Positions 1 to 7,469 of a stretch of DNA of 36,060 nt are shown here, in pieces. The stretch is taken from the NCBI GenBank assembly GCA_003661365.1, contig QMVZ01000002.1, positions 1-36,060 on the forward strand, given 5' to 3'. The position numbers were made by a program, and so were the translations under genes. The DNA comes from Thermoproteota archaeon (GTDB lineage Archaea > Korarchaeota > Korarchaeia > Korarchaeales > Korarchaeaceae). A model generated the notes under the pieces. The model saw nothing but the letters and a program-made list of their open reading frames with translations, was not told the DNA's origin and did no database searches. How positions within the stretch are numbered: the first letter of the stretch is position 1; the number at the start of each line of letters is the position of its first letter.

Positions 1-411
1 CCAAGGAAACCTGTCTCCGTGGAACCGGGGCTTAGAACCATAGGGCAACCCGACGAAAATTCCCCTGTAATGGTTACCACAAACTTTGCCCTAACATATT
101 ACACCGTCTTATCCGACATAGAAGCAGCCAAGATAGATTGTTACCTTTTGGTCGTTGACACGGAAGGAATATCGGTTCAAAGCGCCGTAGCTGGTAGAAA
201 ATTAACTGCAGAAACAGTTGCAGATGCCTTGAAAGAGTTTGAAGTGGAGAAATTGGTAAAGCATAGGAAATTGATCATACCAGGACTTGCATCAAGGCTA
301 TCAGGAGAAATAGAGGAACTTAGCGGATGGGAGGTCCTAGTTGGTCCTATTGATTCCTCAGGAATTCCCAAATTCTTGGATGAGAAATGGAAGAAAGCAG
401 AAACGTCTTGA
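1..411 (+). CDS. cdhE: CODH/ACS corrinoid iron-sulfur protein large subunit, C-terminal fragment
   Basis: The open frame runs in from the window edge, so the 5' part is missing; the GTG at 19 is internal. The visible 136 residues match the C-terminal methyl-carrier region of the gamma subunit of acetyl-CoA decarbonylase/synthase: a conserved block starting PGLRTIGQP, then SPVMVTTNFALTYYTV, then VQSAVAGRKLTAE, then KLIIPGLASRLSGEIEE. In the family this subunit carries the corrinoid and passes the methyl group between H4MPT and the acetyl-CoA synthase A cluster. The genes downstream (corrinoid activator, nickel-insertion ATPase) fit a CODH/ACS locus, whose other subunits presumably lie to the left. 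A 230-nt gap follows, with a small hairpin at 492-513. Confidence 0.93.
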   Translation, partial: PRKPVSVEPGLRTIGQPDENSPVMVTTNFALTYYTVLSDIEAAKIDCYLLVVDTEGISVQSAVAGRKLTAETVADALKEFEVEKLVKHRKLIIPGLASRLSGEIEELSGWEVLVGPIDSSGIPKFLDEKWKKAETS

Positions 412-491
412 ATCCTATATATCCTTATAACTACAAGAATTGCGATGAGATTACAAATATAACTAATGTTATTTGTTTCAAAATATACTCA

Positions 492-513
492 ATCCTCTCT
501 CTTTTTAGAGGAT
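492..513. terminator. Hairpin after cdhE, possible 3' end
   Basis: A perfect 7-bp stem (ATCCTCT at 492-498 and AGAGGAT at 507-513) closes an 8-nt loop containing a run of T. The T-run is in the loop rather than after the stem, so it is not a classical intrinsic terminator. An alternative pairing of TCTCTC with the GAGAGA further right is possible. It lies between cdhE and a separate TATA-like box (TTTAAATT near 576-583) for the next gene, which is where a transcript end would be expected. Confidence 0.3.
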
Positions 514-641
514 AGAGAGAAGATCAAATTGTTCTTTAAGGAAATATAGAAACTAGCTATGAGCGCTTAGCTAAGTTTAAATTCAAGTAAACTTCATCGC
601 TTCTGTACAATAACCCATAACTCACCATTTAGGTGAACCTA

Positions 642-2519
642 ATGACTAGAGAATTCACTATAGTCTTTCAGCCATACGGGAGAAGGGTATCTGCTAGCAA
701 AGATACCAATTTACTGGAAGCAGCTAGATCGGCGGGAATAACTCTTAGAAGTGTATGTGGTGGCAAAGGTGGTTGTGGAAAGTGCAAGATTATTGTGCAG
801 AAAGGTAGTGTTCAATTTAATTACGATCCAAAGGAGAAATTACTGACTGATGAAGAGCTAAAGGAAGGATATGTCCTAGCCTGCTTGACATTTCCGATGT
901 CAGATTGCGAGGTCTTTATTCCTCCAGAAACAAGGCTAGAGGGTCAAAAAATTCAGATGGAAGCAAAAGTCCCGAAAGTCATTCCAGAACCAGCCGTCAA
1001 AAAGGTCTTTGTGAAACCAACTCAACTAGCGGACAAAGCCGGGAATCAGCTAGAGAAATTATTGTATTTCGTAGGGGTTGAAAGCTTTCCTGAACATGTG
1101 CAAGAGAAGCTTAAGGCTATGCCCGAATGTTGCCCAGAAGGAGCTACGCTAATTATTAGAAGATATGGAGGTGAGGTAGAGGTACTAGGATTAGAGGAGG
1201 GCAATACAACAAATAGACTCTTTGGACTCGCTGTTGATATAGGAACTACGAAGATAGTCGCTTACCTAGTTGACCTCACTACCGGGGAGATCCTTGGATA
1301 TGAATCAGGCTATAATAAGCAGCTGATGTATGGTGAAGACGTTGTATCAAGAATAGGATACACTATGGAGAAGGAAGAGGGCACTAAAAAGATTCAGAAA
1401 GCAGCTGTTGATACGATAAATGAGCTCATCTCTAAATTAACTTCGAAATATCAAGTTAGAAAAGAGGAGATAGTCGATGTCTGTGTCGCAGGAAATACTG
1501 TCATGACATACCTTTTCGCAGGGAAAGATGCATCTCCTCTCTTAGATCCAGGAGCTAAGGTACCAGGACATCCTTTGTTTCTGGAAGCTAAGGACGTTGA
1601 ACTTGAAGTTCATGAAGCTGCAAGGGTGTACTGTCTTCCTTGTGTGAGCAGATTCTTTGGAGGAGATGCTATAGGAGATATCCTTGCGTCTGGAATGCAC
1701 AAATCTCCTAAGATTTCATTACTTGTAGATATCGGTACAAATGTAGAAGCTGTTCTAGGCTGCGAATCATGGTTCGTCACCACTACCGCTGCTGCAGGCC
1801 CTGCCTTTGAGGGTTGGGGGATTAGGTTTGGAACAAGAGCAATCGAAGGGGCAATAGACCACGTTAAAATAGATCCTGTAACGCTGAAAGCTGAATACCG
1901 TGTAATAGGAAATGTAAAGCCCAAAGGCATATGTGGCTCTGGATTAATTGATTTACTCTCTGAGATGTTCCGTAATGGAATAGTTGACAGTCTTGGGAAG
2001 ATAAATACTGAGCTAAAAACGCCATATATAAGGCAAGGAATTGATGGCTACGAATATGTAGTTGTTCCAGCCGAAAAGACAGCAATAGGCAAGGACATTG
2101 TGATTACTGAGAAGGACATAGCAAATTTAATCGACTCCAAGGCAGCAGCGTGTTCTGCCATCGGAGTCTTATTAAAGAAGATGAGATTGAGCGTTTATGA
2201 CATAGAGCAAGTGTTTATCTGTGGAGCTTTTGGAAACTATCTGGACCTAAATAGCGCAATTGCCATAGGGTTAATACCAGAGCTCCCTAATGCTAGGATA
2301 ACTTATTTAGGAAACGGATCAGTAGCTGGGGCTTATCTTACCCTTGTTTCGGTGAAATACAGGTATGAGGCAGAGGAAATAGCTAGGCTTACAACGTACT
2401 TCGATCTTCTTAAAGACCCAGACTTCATGGACGAGTATACTGCTGCCTACTTTCTTCCCGGGAAAAAAGATTTGTTCCCAACATGGTGGGAAGCCAGCAG
2501 AAAAATTAAGAGAAGTTAA
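642..2519 (+). CDS. RACo-type ATP-dependent corrinoid activation protein (2Fe-2S ferredoxin + ASKHA domain)
   Basis: Residues 1-90 form a plant-type 2Fe-2S ferredoxin with ligands C39, C45, C48 (CGGKGGCGKC) and C81. A linker and middle domain follow, then an actin-like ASKHA ATPase region with phosphate-binding signatures (LAVDIGTTK near residue 200 and LLVDIGTN near residue 360). This is the architecture of RACo/AcsV, known to reductively reactivate Co(II) corrinoid protein during acetyl-CoA synthesis using ATP. Its length of 625 aa is typical. ATG 642 is preferred because AGGTG at 631-635 lies 6 nt upstream; GTG 633, in frame, is the alternative. A TATA-like box at 576-583 suggests its own promoter. 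Being next to cdhE makes the corrinoid protein its obvious client. Confidence 0.9.
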   Translation: MTREFTIVFQPYGRRVSASKDTNLLEAARSAGITLRSVCGGKGGCGKCKIIVQKGSVQFNYDPKEKLLTDEELKEGYVLACLTFPMSDCEVFIPPETRLEGQKIQMEAKVPKVIPEPAVKKVFVKPTQLADKAGNQLEKLLYFVGVESFPEHVQEKLKAMPECCPEGATLIIRRYGGEVEVLGLEEGNTTNRLFGLAVDIGTTKIVAYLVDLTTGEILGYESGYNKQLMYGEDVVSRIGYTMEKEEGTKKIQKAAVDTINELISKLTSKYQVRKEEIVDVCVAGNTVMTYLFAGKDASPLLDPGAKVPGHPLFLEAKDVELEVHEAARVYCLPCVSRFFGGDAIGDILASGMHKSPKISLLVDIGTNVEAVLGCESWFVTTTAAAGPAFEGWGIRFGTRAIEGAIDHVKIDPVTLKAEYRVIGNVKPKGICGSGLIDLLSEMFRNGIVDSLGKINTELKTPYIRQGIDGYEYVVVPAEKTAIGKDIVITEKDIANLIDSKAAACSAIGVLLKKMRLSVYDIEQVFICGAFGNYLDLNSAIAIGLIPELPNARITYLGNGSVAGAYLTLVSVKYRYEAEEIARLTTYFDLLKDPDFMDEYTAAYFLPGKKDLFPTWWEASRKIKRS

Positions 2520-2631
2520 TTTACAATGCCAAAATGGGACTACGACCATTTAGTAGAGTTTATAGCTCTCTTCAAGAACCAAAGTAGTGGATGATATTAA
2601 AACATCTCAAGAGAAATCTAGGGGCATTGAA

Positions 2632-3402
2632 ATGAGCTTGGTTATTTCTATTTCAGGCAAGGGAGGAACGGGTAAGACTACTTTGGCAGGCTTGCTACTT
2701 AGAACTTTGTTAGACAATGGGAAAAATGACTCCATTCTTATGGTGGACGCAGATCCAGCCTCAAACCTGCAAGAGGTCTTAGGAGTTGAAGTTGATAAAA
2801 ACGTTGGAGTCGTGGCAGATGAACTCAAAAAAAAGATAGAAAAAGGAGAACTTCCGCTGGGAGTCTCTAAGGCGGACCTATTGGAGGCATGGGTTTATGA
2901 AACCCTTGTAGAGCTTCCAGATTTTGACCTCTTAGTTATGGGCAGGAGCGAGGGGGAGGGGTGTTATTGCTACGTGAACAGCGTTCTCACAAGGATACTT
3001 GATGCCATCACGAAGAATTATGACATAACCATAATGGATATGGAAGCTGGACTTGAGCACCTAAGCAGGAGAACTGACCGAGATGTGGACATAATGTTGA
3101 TTGTTACAGATCCCTCATCGATGGGCTTTAAAACAGCAGAAAGAATAAAGGAACTTGCTCATGAGGTTCACATAAATGTAGGAAAGATATATCTTGTGGG
3201 AAATAGATTTCCAGAAGAACTTATTGGCTTGCTTGAAGAGAAAGCTAAGAATATGGGTGTGGAATTCGCTGGATCCATTCCTTCCGATCCAAATGTCACT
3301 AGGTTCAACATAGAAGGCAGGTCTCTCCTTGAGCTCCCAAGCGATTCACCAGCCCTGAAGGCAGCTGAAAAAATCGCTAAGAGGATAGGCTTGTTGAATT
3401 AA
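2632..3402 (+). CDS. cooC: CODH nickel-insertion ATPase CooC (MinD/ParA-like)
   Basis: A P-loop ATPase with a deviant Walker A (SGKGGTGKTT, residues 8-17) and the CooC hallmark Cys-x-Cys (C111, C113 in GEGCYCYVN), which binds nickel or zinc at the dimer interface. In characterised systems CooC/AcsF uses ATP to deliver nickel to the C cluster of CO dehydrogenase or the A cluster of ACS. The protein is 256 aa from ATG 2632, where GGGG at 2621-2624 can serve as ribosome site and the sequence starts directly with the beta strand before the P-loop. An in-frame GTG at 2587 would add 15 unconserved residues. It lies 112 nt after the RACo gene, probably in the same operon. Confidence 0.93.
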   Translation: MSLVISISGKGGTGKTTLAGLLLRTLLDNGKNDSILMVDADPASNLQEVLGVEVDKNVGVVADELKKKIEKGELPLGVSKADLLEAWVYETLVELPDFDLLVMGRSEGEGCYCYVNSVLTRILDAITKNYDITIMDMEAGLEHLSRRTDRDVDIMLIVTDPSSMGFKTAERIKELAHEVHINVGKIYLVGNRFPEELIGLLEEKAKNMGVEFAGSIPSDPNVTRFNIEGRSLLELPSDSPALKAAEKIAKRIGLLN

Positions 3403-3504
3403 AGCTTCTTTGTTCTTATAACAATGGCTACTCGAAGCTAGGTGGTCCTCTTCCTTCAGGAGATTATACAAAAAGCTATTGGATTCCCTTCAATTAGAGG
3501 AACT

Positions 3505-3512
3505 CTTAAATT
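3505..3512 (+). promoter_or_regulatory. TATA box for the FrhB/FpoF-like gene
   Basis: CTTAAATT is centred about 29 nt before the ATG at 3538, with no good Shine-Dalgarno sequence between them. This spacing would place transcription initiation at or near the start codon, so a leaderless mRNA is inferred. Confidence 0.4.
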
Positions 3513-3537
3513 GTTAACGATCTGAGCCTTTGCCCTG

Positions 3538-4518
3538 ATGGAACTCAAATCAGTGGGTAAGATCATAGAGTCCGGTCTGTGCGCCTTTTGTGGTGCATGT
3601 ATAACTGTGTGTCCTAAGGAAGCAGTTACCATAGATAGCGACGAGCCTACATTCGACTCAGAGAAGTGCATTGAGTGTAAGCTTTGTACTCTTGTATGTC
3701 CTGTAATTAATAGGGGAGTTGAAGAAATCCCAACTTTAGCTTCATACACTGGAAGAACTCTCCTTGAAGAAGTAGCCAAAGTCGCTCAGGACGGCGGAGT
3801 TGTTACTACCTTGCTCATTCAAGCCCTAAACGAGGGTATGATTGAGGCCGCAATCGTATGCCATCTCAGCGATAAAGAGCCTTTGAGACCTGAACCCTTA
3901 GTAGCTTTAACGAAACAGGATTTAATTGCATCAGCCGGATCGAAGTACGTTTCATGCCCTAGTCTCTCATCTTTAAGGGAGATAGTTGACAAGTATAAGT
4001 CGGTAGCGGTTGTAGGAGTTCCTTGTCAAGTGAAAGCCATTCAATTCATGAGGAAAAGGGCACCAAGATACGCAAAACACATTAAATTGGTTATTGGACT
4101 GTTCTGCACAGAGAGTTACCCATATACAAAGTTCTGTGACATGCTAAGGAGCAAAATGGATGTGGATCCTTCTTCTGTCGTTAGATCTGAAATAAAGCAT
4201 GGGAAGTTCTCCGTTAAGCTCAGCAGCGGGGAAATTCACAGCATCCGAATTAAAGAAACGAAGGAGTATGCAAGGAAGTCATGTTTATACTGCGGTGACT
4301 TCGCTGCTGAATCCGCAGACTTGTCAGTAGGAAGCATAGGGTCTGAAGAGGGCTGGTCGACGATCATAGTCAGGAGCCAGGAGGCTAAAGACCTTGTGGA
4401 AAAGGCAATAGCGTCTGGGCTTTTAGAGGTAAAGGAGTTAAGCGAAGATTCTAAATCGTTTGTACTCAAGTTTGTTTCTATGAAGAAAAAGAGGTTGGCG
4501 AAGGAACTTCCGTTATGA
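3538..4518 (+). CDS. FrhB/FpoF-like F420-dependent iron-sulfur flavoprotein
   Basis: The N-terminus carries two 4Fe-4S motifs (C15-x2-C18-x2-C21-x3-C25 and C44-x2-C47-x2-C50-x3-C54). The FrhB N- and C-terminal domains follow, including AVVGVPCQVKAIQ and a late cysteine pair in SCLYCGD. Known family members (FrhB, FpoF, FdhB) bind FAD and move electrons between F420H2 and iron-sulfur clusters. Having two N-terminal clusters is more like FpoF than hydrogenase FrhB. No hydrogenase or Fpo genes are adjacent. The neighbours are CODH/ACS accessory genes and mer, so ferredoxin:F420 electron exchange for the Wood-Ljungdahl pathway is a reasonable inference. Length is 326 aa. A TATA-like box sits about 29 nt upstream of the ATG. 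Confidence 0.85.
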   Translation: MELKSVGKIIESGLCAFCGACITVCPKEAVTIDSDEPTFDSEKCIECKLCTLVCPVINRGVEEIPTLASYTGRTLLEEVAKVAQDGGVVTTLLIQALNEGMIEAAIVCHLSDKEPLRPEPLVALTKQDLIASAGSKYVSCPSLSSLREIVDKYKSVAVVGVPCQVKAIQFMRKRAPRYAKHIKLVIGLFCTESYPYTKFCDMLRSKMDVDPSSVVRSEIKHGKFSVKLSSGEIHSIRIKETKEYARKSCLYCGDFAAESADLSVGSIGSEEGWSTIIVRSQEAKDLVEKAIASGLLEVKELSEDSKSFVLKFVSMKKKRLAKELPL

Positions 4519-4643
4519 TATTCGTGAATTATCCAAGGTAAAGCATCCAATAGCAACAACTGATTGAGCTTGGATGTTTGTTGCGACTCATTGCAAGCTG
4601 TAAAGCTCTATCTCAAACGTTTTAGAGGCTCCTTTAGGAGAGG

Positions 4644-5642
4644 TTACTCTTTGAACCTAGGTATTATCTCCTTGCTTATTGTATCAATAGCCTTGTGGAC
4701 CTTTGGGCCTATTGGTGAGCCCATGACGAACTGGGTTACTCCAAGTTCAAACATCTTCTCTATCTTCTCTGAGCACTCCTCAGGAGTCCCACATATCGAG
4801 AAGGCTTCCATCATCTCATCCGTTACGCTGGAGAATGCTTCATCCCATTTACCCTCATTAAGGGCTTTCTTAAGCTTCGTGGCTTTCTCTAAAGATATTC
4901 CGTGTTTCTCCAGTATGGCTGGGGGACATCCTGCCACAATAAAGGCAACTACTGGTAGAGCAGCCTTTCTGGCTTTCCTTCTGTCCCTGTGAGTGGAGAA
5001 TGATGTGTAAACAACCACATCAAAATTGCTGAGGTCCCTACCCACCTTCTCTGCCCCTTTCTTTAGATGGATTATGGCTTCCTTAACGTCATCAGGGTGC
5101 GAAGCGTTGATTAGAACGCCATCTCCTATCTTGGCTGCTAATTTAAGCATCATTGGACCTTGAGCACCAACGTATATCGGTATTTTGCCGCTTGGCTTGA
5201 AAGCTAGCTTAGCCTTTTGAATCTTGAAGATCTTCCCGTCGTAATTCTTGACTTTTTCCCCTGAGAGAAGAGTTCTTGCAATCTCTACGCATTCTCTTAC
5301 CGCTCTTACTGGCAGACTTGTCTCAACACCAAGGAAACCAAGAGTAGTTTTGTCTCCAGCCCCTATCCCAAGTATCACTCTATTCGGAGCCATTTCGCTT
5401 AGAGATGCTATGTTTTGAGCTGTCACAACAGGATTGACTAAGTATGGATTTGTCACACCTACTCCCATTGTTATCTTCTCTGTGTAAAGTGATATGGCTG
5501 CCATCGTTGTGTATGGATTCCTGTTCATGAAGTGATCGGTTATCCAAGTATTATCAAATCCGCCCTTCTCAGCCTGAGCTACATAAAAAACAGTCCTCCA
5601 GAAGGGTTCCTGCGGGATAAACTCAACACCAAACTTGACCAT
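4644..5642 (-). CDS. mer: F420-dependent methylene-H4MPT reductase Mer
   Basis: A bacterial luciferase-like TIM barrel of 332 aa, beginning VKFGVEFIPQEP, with ITDHFMNRNPYT, ILGIGAGDKTTL and IPIYVGAQGPMML blocks characteristic of Mer. The enzyme interconverts methylene- and methyl-tetrahydromethanopterin with F420H2, the last C1 step before the corrinoid protein of CODH/ACS. ATG 5642 is chosen because GAGGTGG lies just upstream; a longer frame from 5684 would overlap the preceding gene. It is 13 nt downstream of a small helical-protein gene, probably co-transcribed, and converges on the FrhB-like gene. General luciferase-like oxidoreductases are the alternative, but the C1 gene context argues for Mer. 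Confidence 0.88.
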   Translation of the reverse strand: MVKFGVEFIPQEPFWRTVFYVAQAEKGGFDNTWITDHFMNRNPYTTMAAISLYTEKITMGVGVTNPYLVNPVVTAQNIASLSEMAPNRVILGIGAGDKTTLGFLGVETSLPVRAVRECVEIARTLLSGEKVKNYDGKIFKIQKAKLAFKPSGKIPIYVGAQGPMMLKLAAKIGDGVLINASHPDDVKEAIIHLKKGAEKVGRDLSNFDVVVYTSFSTHRDRRKARKAALPVVAFIVAGCPPAILEKHGISLEKATKLKKALNEGKWDEAFSSVTDEMMEAFSICGTPEECSEKIEKMFELGVTQFVMGSPIGPKVHKAIDTISKEIIPRFKE

Positions 5643-5655
5643 AGCTACCACCTCT

Positions 5656-5961
5656 TCATCCTTTGATGCGTTCTGCAAGCTCATTTAGACCGTTCTTGGC
5701 TAAGATTTCTGCCGTTTTGCTCGGGTCCAATGTCTTGCATATTTCGATTAAGGTTCCCAGACCTTCATCGGACTCCAAGAGATCATATTTCCAGTACAAC
5801 AACATGAGTTTCACGTTCTCAATCGGAGCTCCTGCACATGCTTTAGGCTTTAATGTGAGAAGATAGCCGAGCAAGTCCCATTTTAGTGAAGATCTCTGTT
5901 CTGATCCCAGATTTACCAAAAACCGTTTTAGTTCCGGATCTAAAGACTTAAGCTTTTCCAT
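5656..5961 (-). CDS. Small helical protein upstream of mer, function unknown
   Basis: A 101-residue soluble protein, predicted mostly alpha-helical and leucine/lysine rich, with no transmembrane segment and one cysteine (in KACAGAP). I do not recognise the family. It starts with ATG 5961 behind a GAGG-containing leader and a TATA-like TTAAATTA about 30 nt upstream, and ends 13 nt before mer on the same strand. Operon position suggests a role linked to Mer or to the F420/H4MPT C1 branch, but nothing in the sequence shows what. Codon choice matches the neighbours, which supports a real gene. Confidence 0.6.
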   Translation of the reverse strand: MEKLKSLDPELKRFLVNLGSEQRSSLKWDLLGYLLTLKPKACAGAPIENVKLMLLYWKYDLLESDEGLGTLIEICKTLDPSKTAEILAKNGLNELAERIKG

Positions 5962-6117
5962 TTCCCTCTATCTTCGCCCGTATTGAATAATTTAAGATTT
6001 TTTATGTATTCAGAGCTTTATAAGCAAGAGAAGGCTGGAGACAGGCTCTAAAAGCTTTCTTATTCTGAGTCCCTCTCATTGACAAGGTTTATCAATTCGC
6101 ACAACAATTAGGAGGAG

Positions 6118-6459
6118 ATGTGTGAATTTACCGTGATTCTAAGTGAAGATGGTCGAGAAGACAAGGTTGCTGAGGATATTGTTAGGACCACGTATCAAAA
6201 CGGAGAACTAGTGCTCATGGACATATTAGGAGATCGAATCTCAGTTGGAGGGGCTCTAATCACGGAAGTAAACGTGGATTCGGAGGTCTTAAGGATACTA
6301 AGGGATGAGATCTTAAGGAGTTTCATTAAGTTCTTGGAGACATATGAGAAATGTAAAGAGAGCGGAGTTTACGACGATGAGCTAAAAAAGGCTTGGGAAG
6401 TCGTCAAATCTACTGGAGATTCTCTTATAAAAGAACTTGCTTTAGGTAAGAATAAATAA
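6118..6459 (+). CDS. cooT: CooT-like nickel-binding protein with C-terminal extension
   Basis: The protein starts Met-Cys-Glu-Phe (MCEFTVIL). CooT-family proteins begin with this Cys2, which binds nickel, followed by a small beta barrel. Residues 1-65 fit that fold (DILGDRISVGGALITEVN). Residues about 66-113 form an extra charged helical segment not present in the roughly 65-residue canonical CooT. The family is associated with nickel supply to CO dehydrogenase, and CooC and CODH/ACS genes lie nearby. GGAGG lies only 2 nt before the ATG, and a TATA-like GGTTTATCA sits about 28 nt upstream, so a leaderless start is also possible. Cys2 conservation supports this start. Confidence 0.7.
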   Translation: MCEFTVILSEDGREDKVAEDIVRTTYQNGELVLMDILGDRISVGGALITEVNVDSEVLRILRDEILRSFIKFLETYEKCKESGVYDDELKKAWEVVKSTGDSLIKELALGKNK

Positions 6460-6565
6460 ACTATTAAGGAGGCTGAGACAACCTCTATGGATTCATGTTA
6501 CTGTGGGTCGTAAGTTCTTTTATCATAATCTATTCATACATTTCAGGAGATAATGGCGAGCACGT

Positions 6566-7438
6566 ATGAAATCACGAAAATTCAAAGCAAAGGCCATTAA
6601 AACAAGCTATTGGAGACCAAACACAAATTACATAGAGGATGTGATAAATAGCGTCGAGACAAAGTTAAAAGATGGAGACATCCTCGTAGTATCTGAGAAG
6701 GCCATTTCTGTAGCTCTAAGAAACATAGTTGATGAAAGCAAGGTGAAACCGGGAATTTTAGCGTATTTTCTGGCTTTGGTTTGGATGAGGATCGTTTGGG
6801 GATACTTCTTAGGTCCCATTCTAAGGATGAAGAGGGAAAACATCGAAAGATTCAGGAACTACCCTATTCCAGAGGGGGCTAAACACAAGCAGGTCTGCAT
6901 CAACGAAGTTGGCTTGTTCTCTGCATTGAGACATGGCTCAGAAGGAGGTATAGATGGATCTAACGTAGCCTACTCCTTTGTTGCTTTACCTCTAATGCAG
7001 GCAAAGCAGATAGCTGAAGACATAAGGACTGAGATCCTGAAGAGAACGGGTAAAAGGGTAGCTGTCATGATAGTTGACAGCGATAAAACGTATTCCTTCG
7101 GATCGTACCACATGGCACCAAGAAGAAGCTTCGTTGAAGGAATTAGAGATCTGGGCCCAATAGCTTATTTCCTAGGGAGGATTTTTCACCTAAAGCGCAG
7201 ATCAACTCCTATAGCTGTATGCGGTCTACAAGCTAATATTGAAGAGATCTTGGATATGGCTGAAATGGCAGATAAGGTGCGAGGTCATGGGGCTGGGCCC
7301 ACTGTGTGGGACATGGCTAATAGGTTTGATACATCTCTCACTGGAGTAAGTTGGGAGATGTTGGAGAAGGTAGAACATCGTCCTCTGGTCATATTAACAA
7401 AAAGGAAAAATGTTAGTGAAAGGGGAAAAAAGCAATAG
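6566..7438 (+). CDS. Coenzyme F420-0:L-glutamate ligase-like protein (CofE family)
   Basis: A 290-aa protein with CofE-family features: an N-terminal KAIKTSYWRPNTNY strand, DGDILVVSEKAIS (residues 37-48), a mid-protein MIVDSDKTYSFGS block, and a glycine-rich GHGAGPTVWDMANRF segment near residue 245. CofE adds glutamates to F420-0. Compared with classical CofE there is a strongly hydrophobic insertion at residues 63-84 that could be a membrane-associated helix or a hydrophobic lid. No other F420 biosynthesis gene is nearby, so it may act on a different gamma-glutamyl acceptor. ATG 6566 has no close ribosome site; AGGAG at 6545-6549 instead fits a short overlapping reading frame at 6553-6600. 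Confidence 0.72.
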   Translation: MKSRKFKAKAIKTSYWRPNTNYIEDVINSVETKLKDGDILVVSEKAISVALRNIVDESKVKPGILAYFLALVWMRIVWGYFLGPILRMKRENIERFRNYPIPEGAKHKQVCINEVGLFSALRHGSEGGIDGSNVAYSFVALPLMQAKQIAEDIRTEILKRTGKRVAVMIVDSDKTYSFGSYHMAPRRSFVEGIRDLGPIAYFLGRIFHLKRRSTPIAVCGLQANIEEILDMAEMADKVRGHGAGPTVWDMANRFDTSLTGVSWEMLEKVEHRPLVILTKRKNVSERGKKQ

Positions 7439-7469
7439 CAAACTTCATGTCCGAAGGTGTTAAGAGAAA

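Noticed and set aside
1610-2085. Minus-strand frames inside the RACo gene
   Set aside because: They lie fully within the conserved ASKHA domain coding sequence on the other strand.
2526-2594. 22-codon frame (MPKWDYDHLVEFIALFKNQ and on) between the RACo and cooC genes
   Set aside because: It is short, has no ribosome site and no recognisable homology. It may be a remnant, but cannot be supported as a gene.
4564-4992. 142-codon plus-strand frame opposite mer
   Set aside because: It is antisense to the conserved Mer coding region and shows no family signature or promoter.
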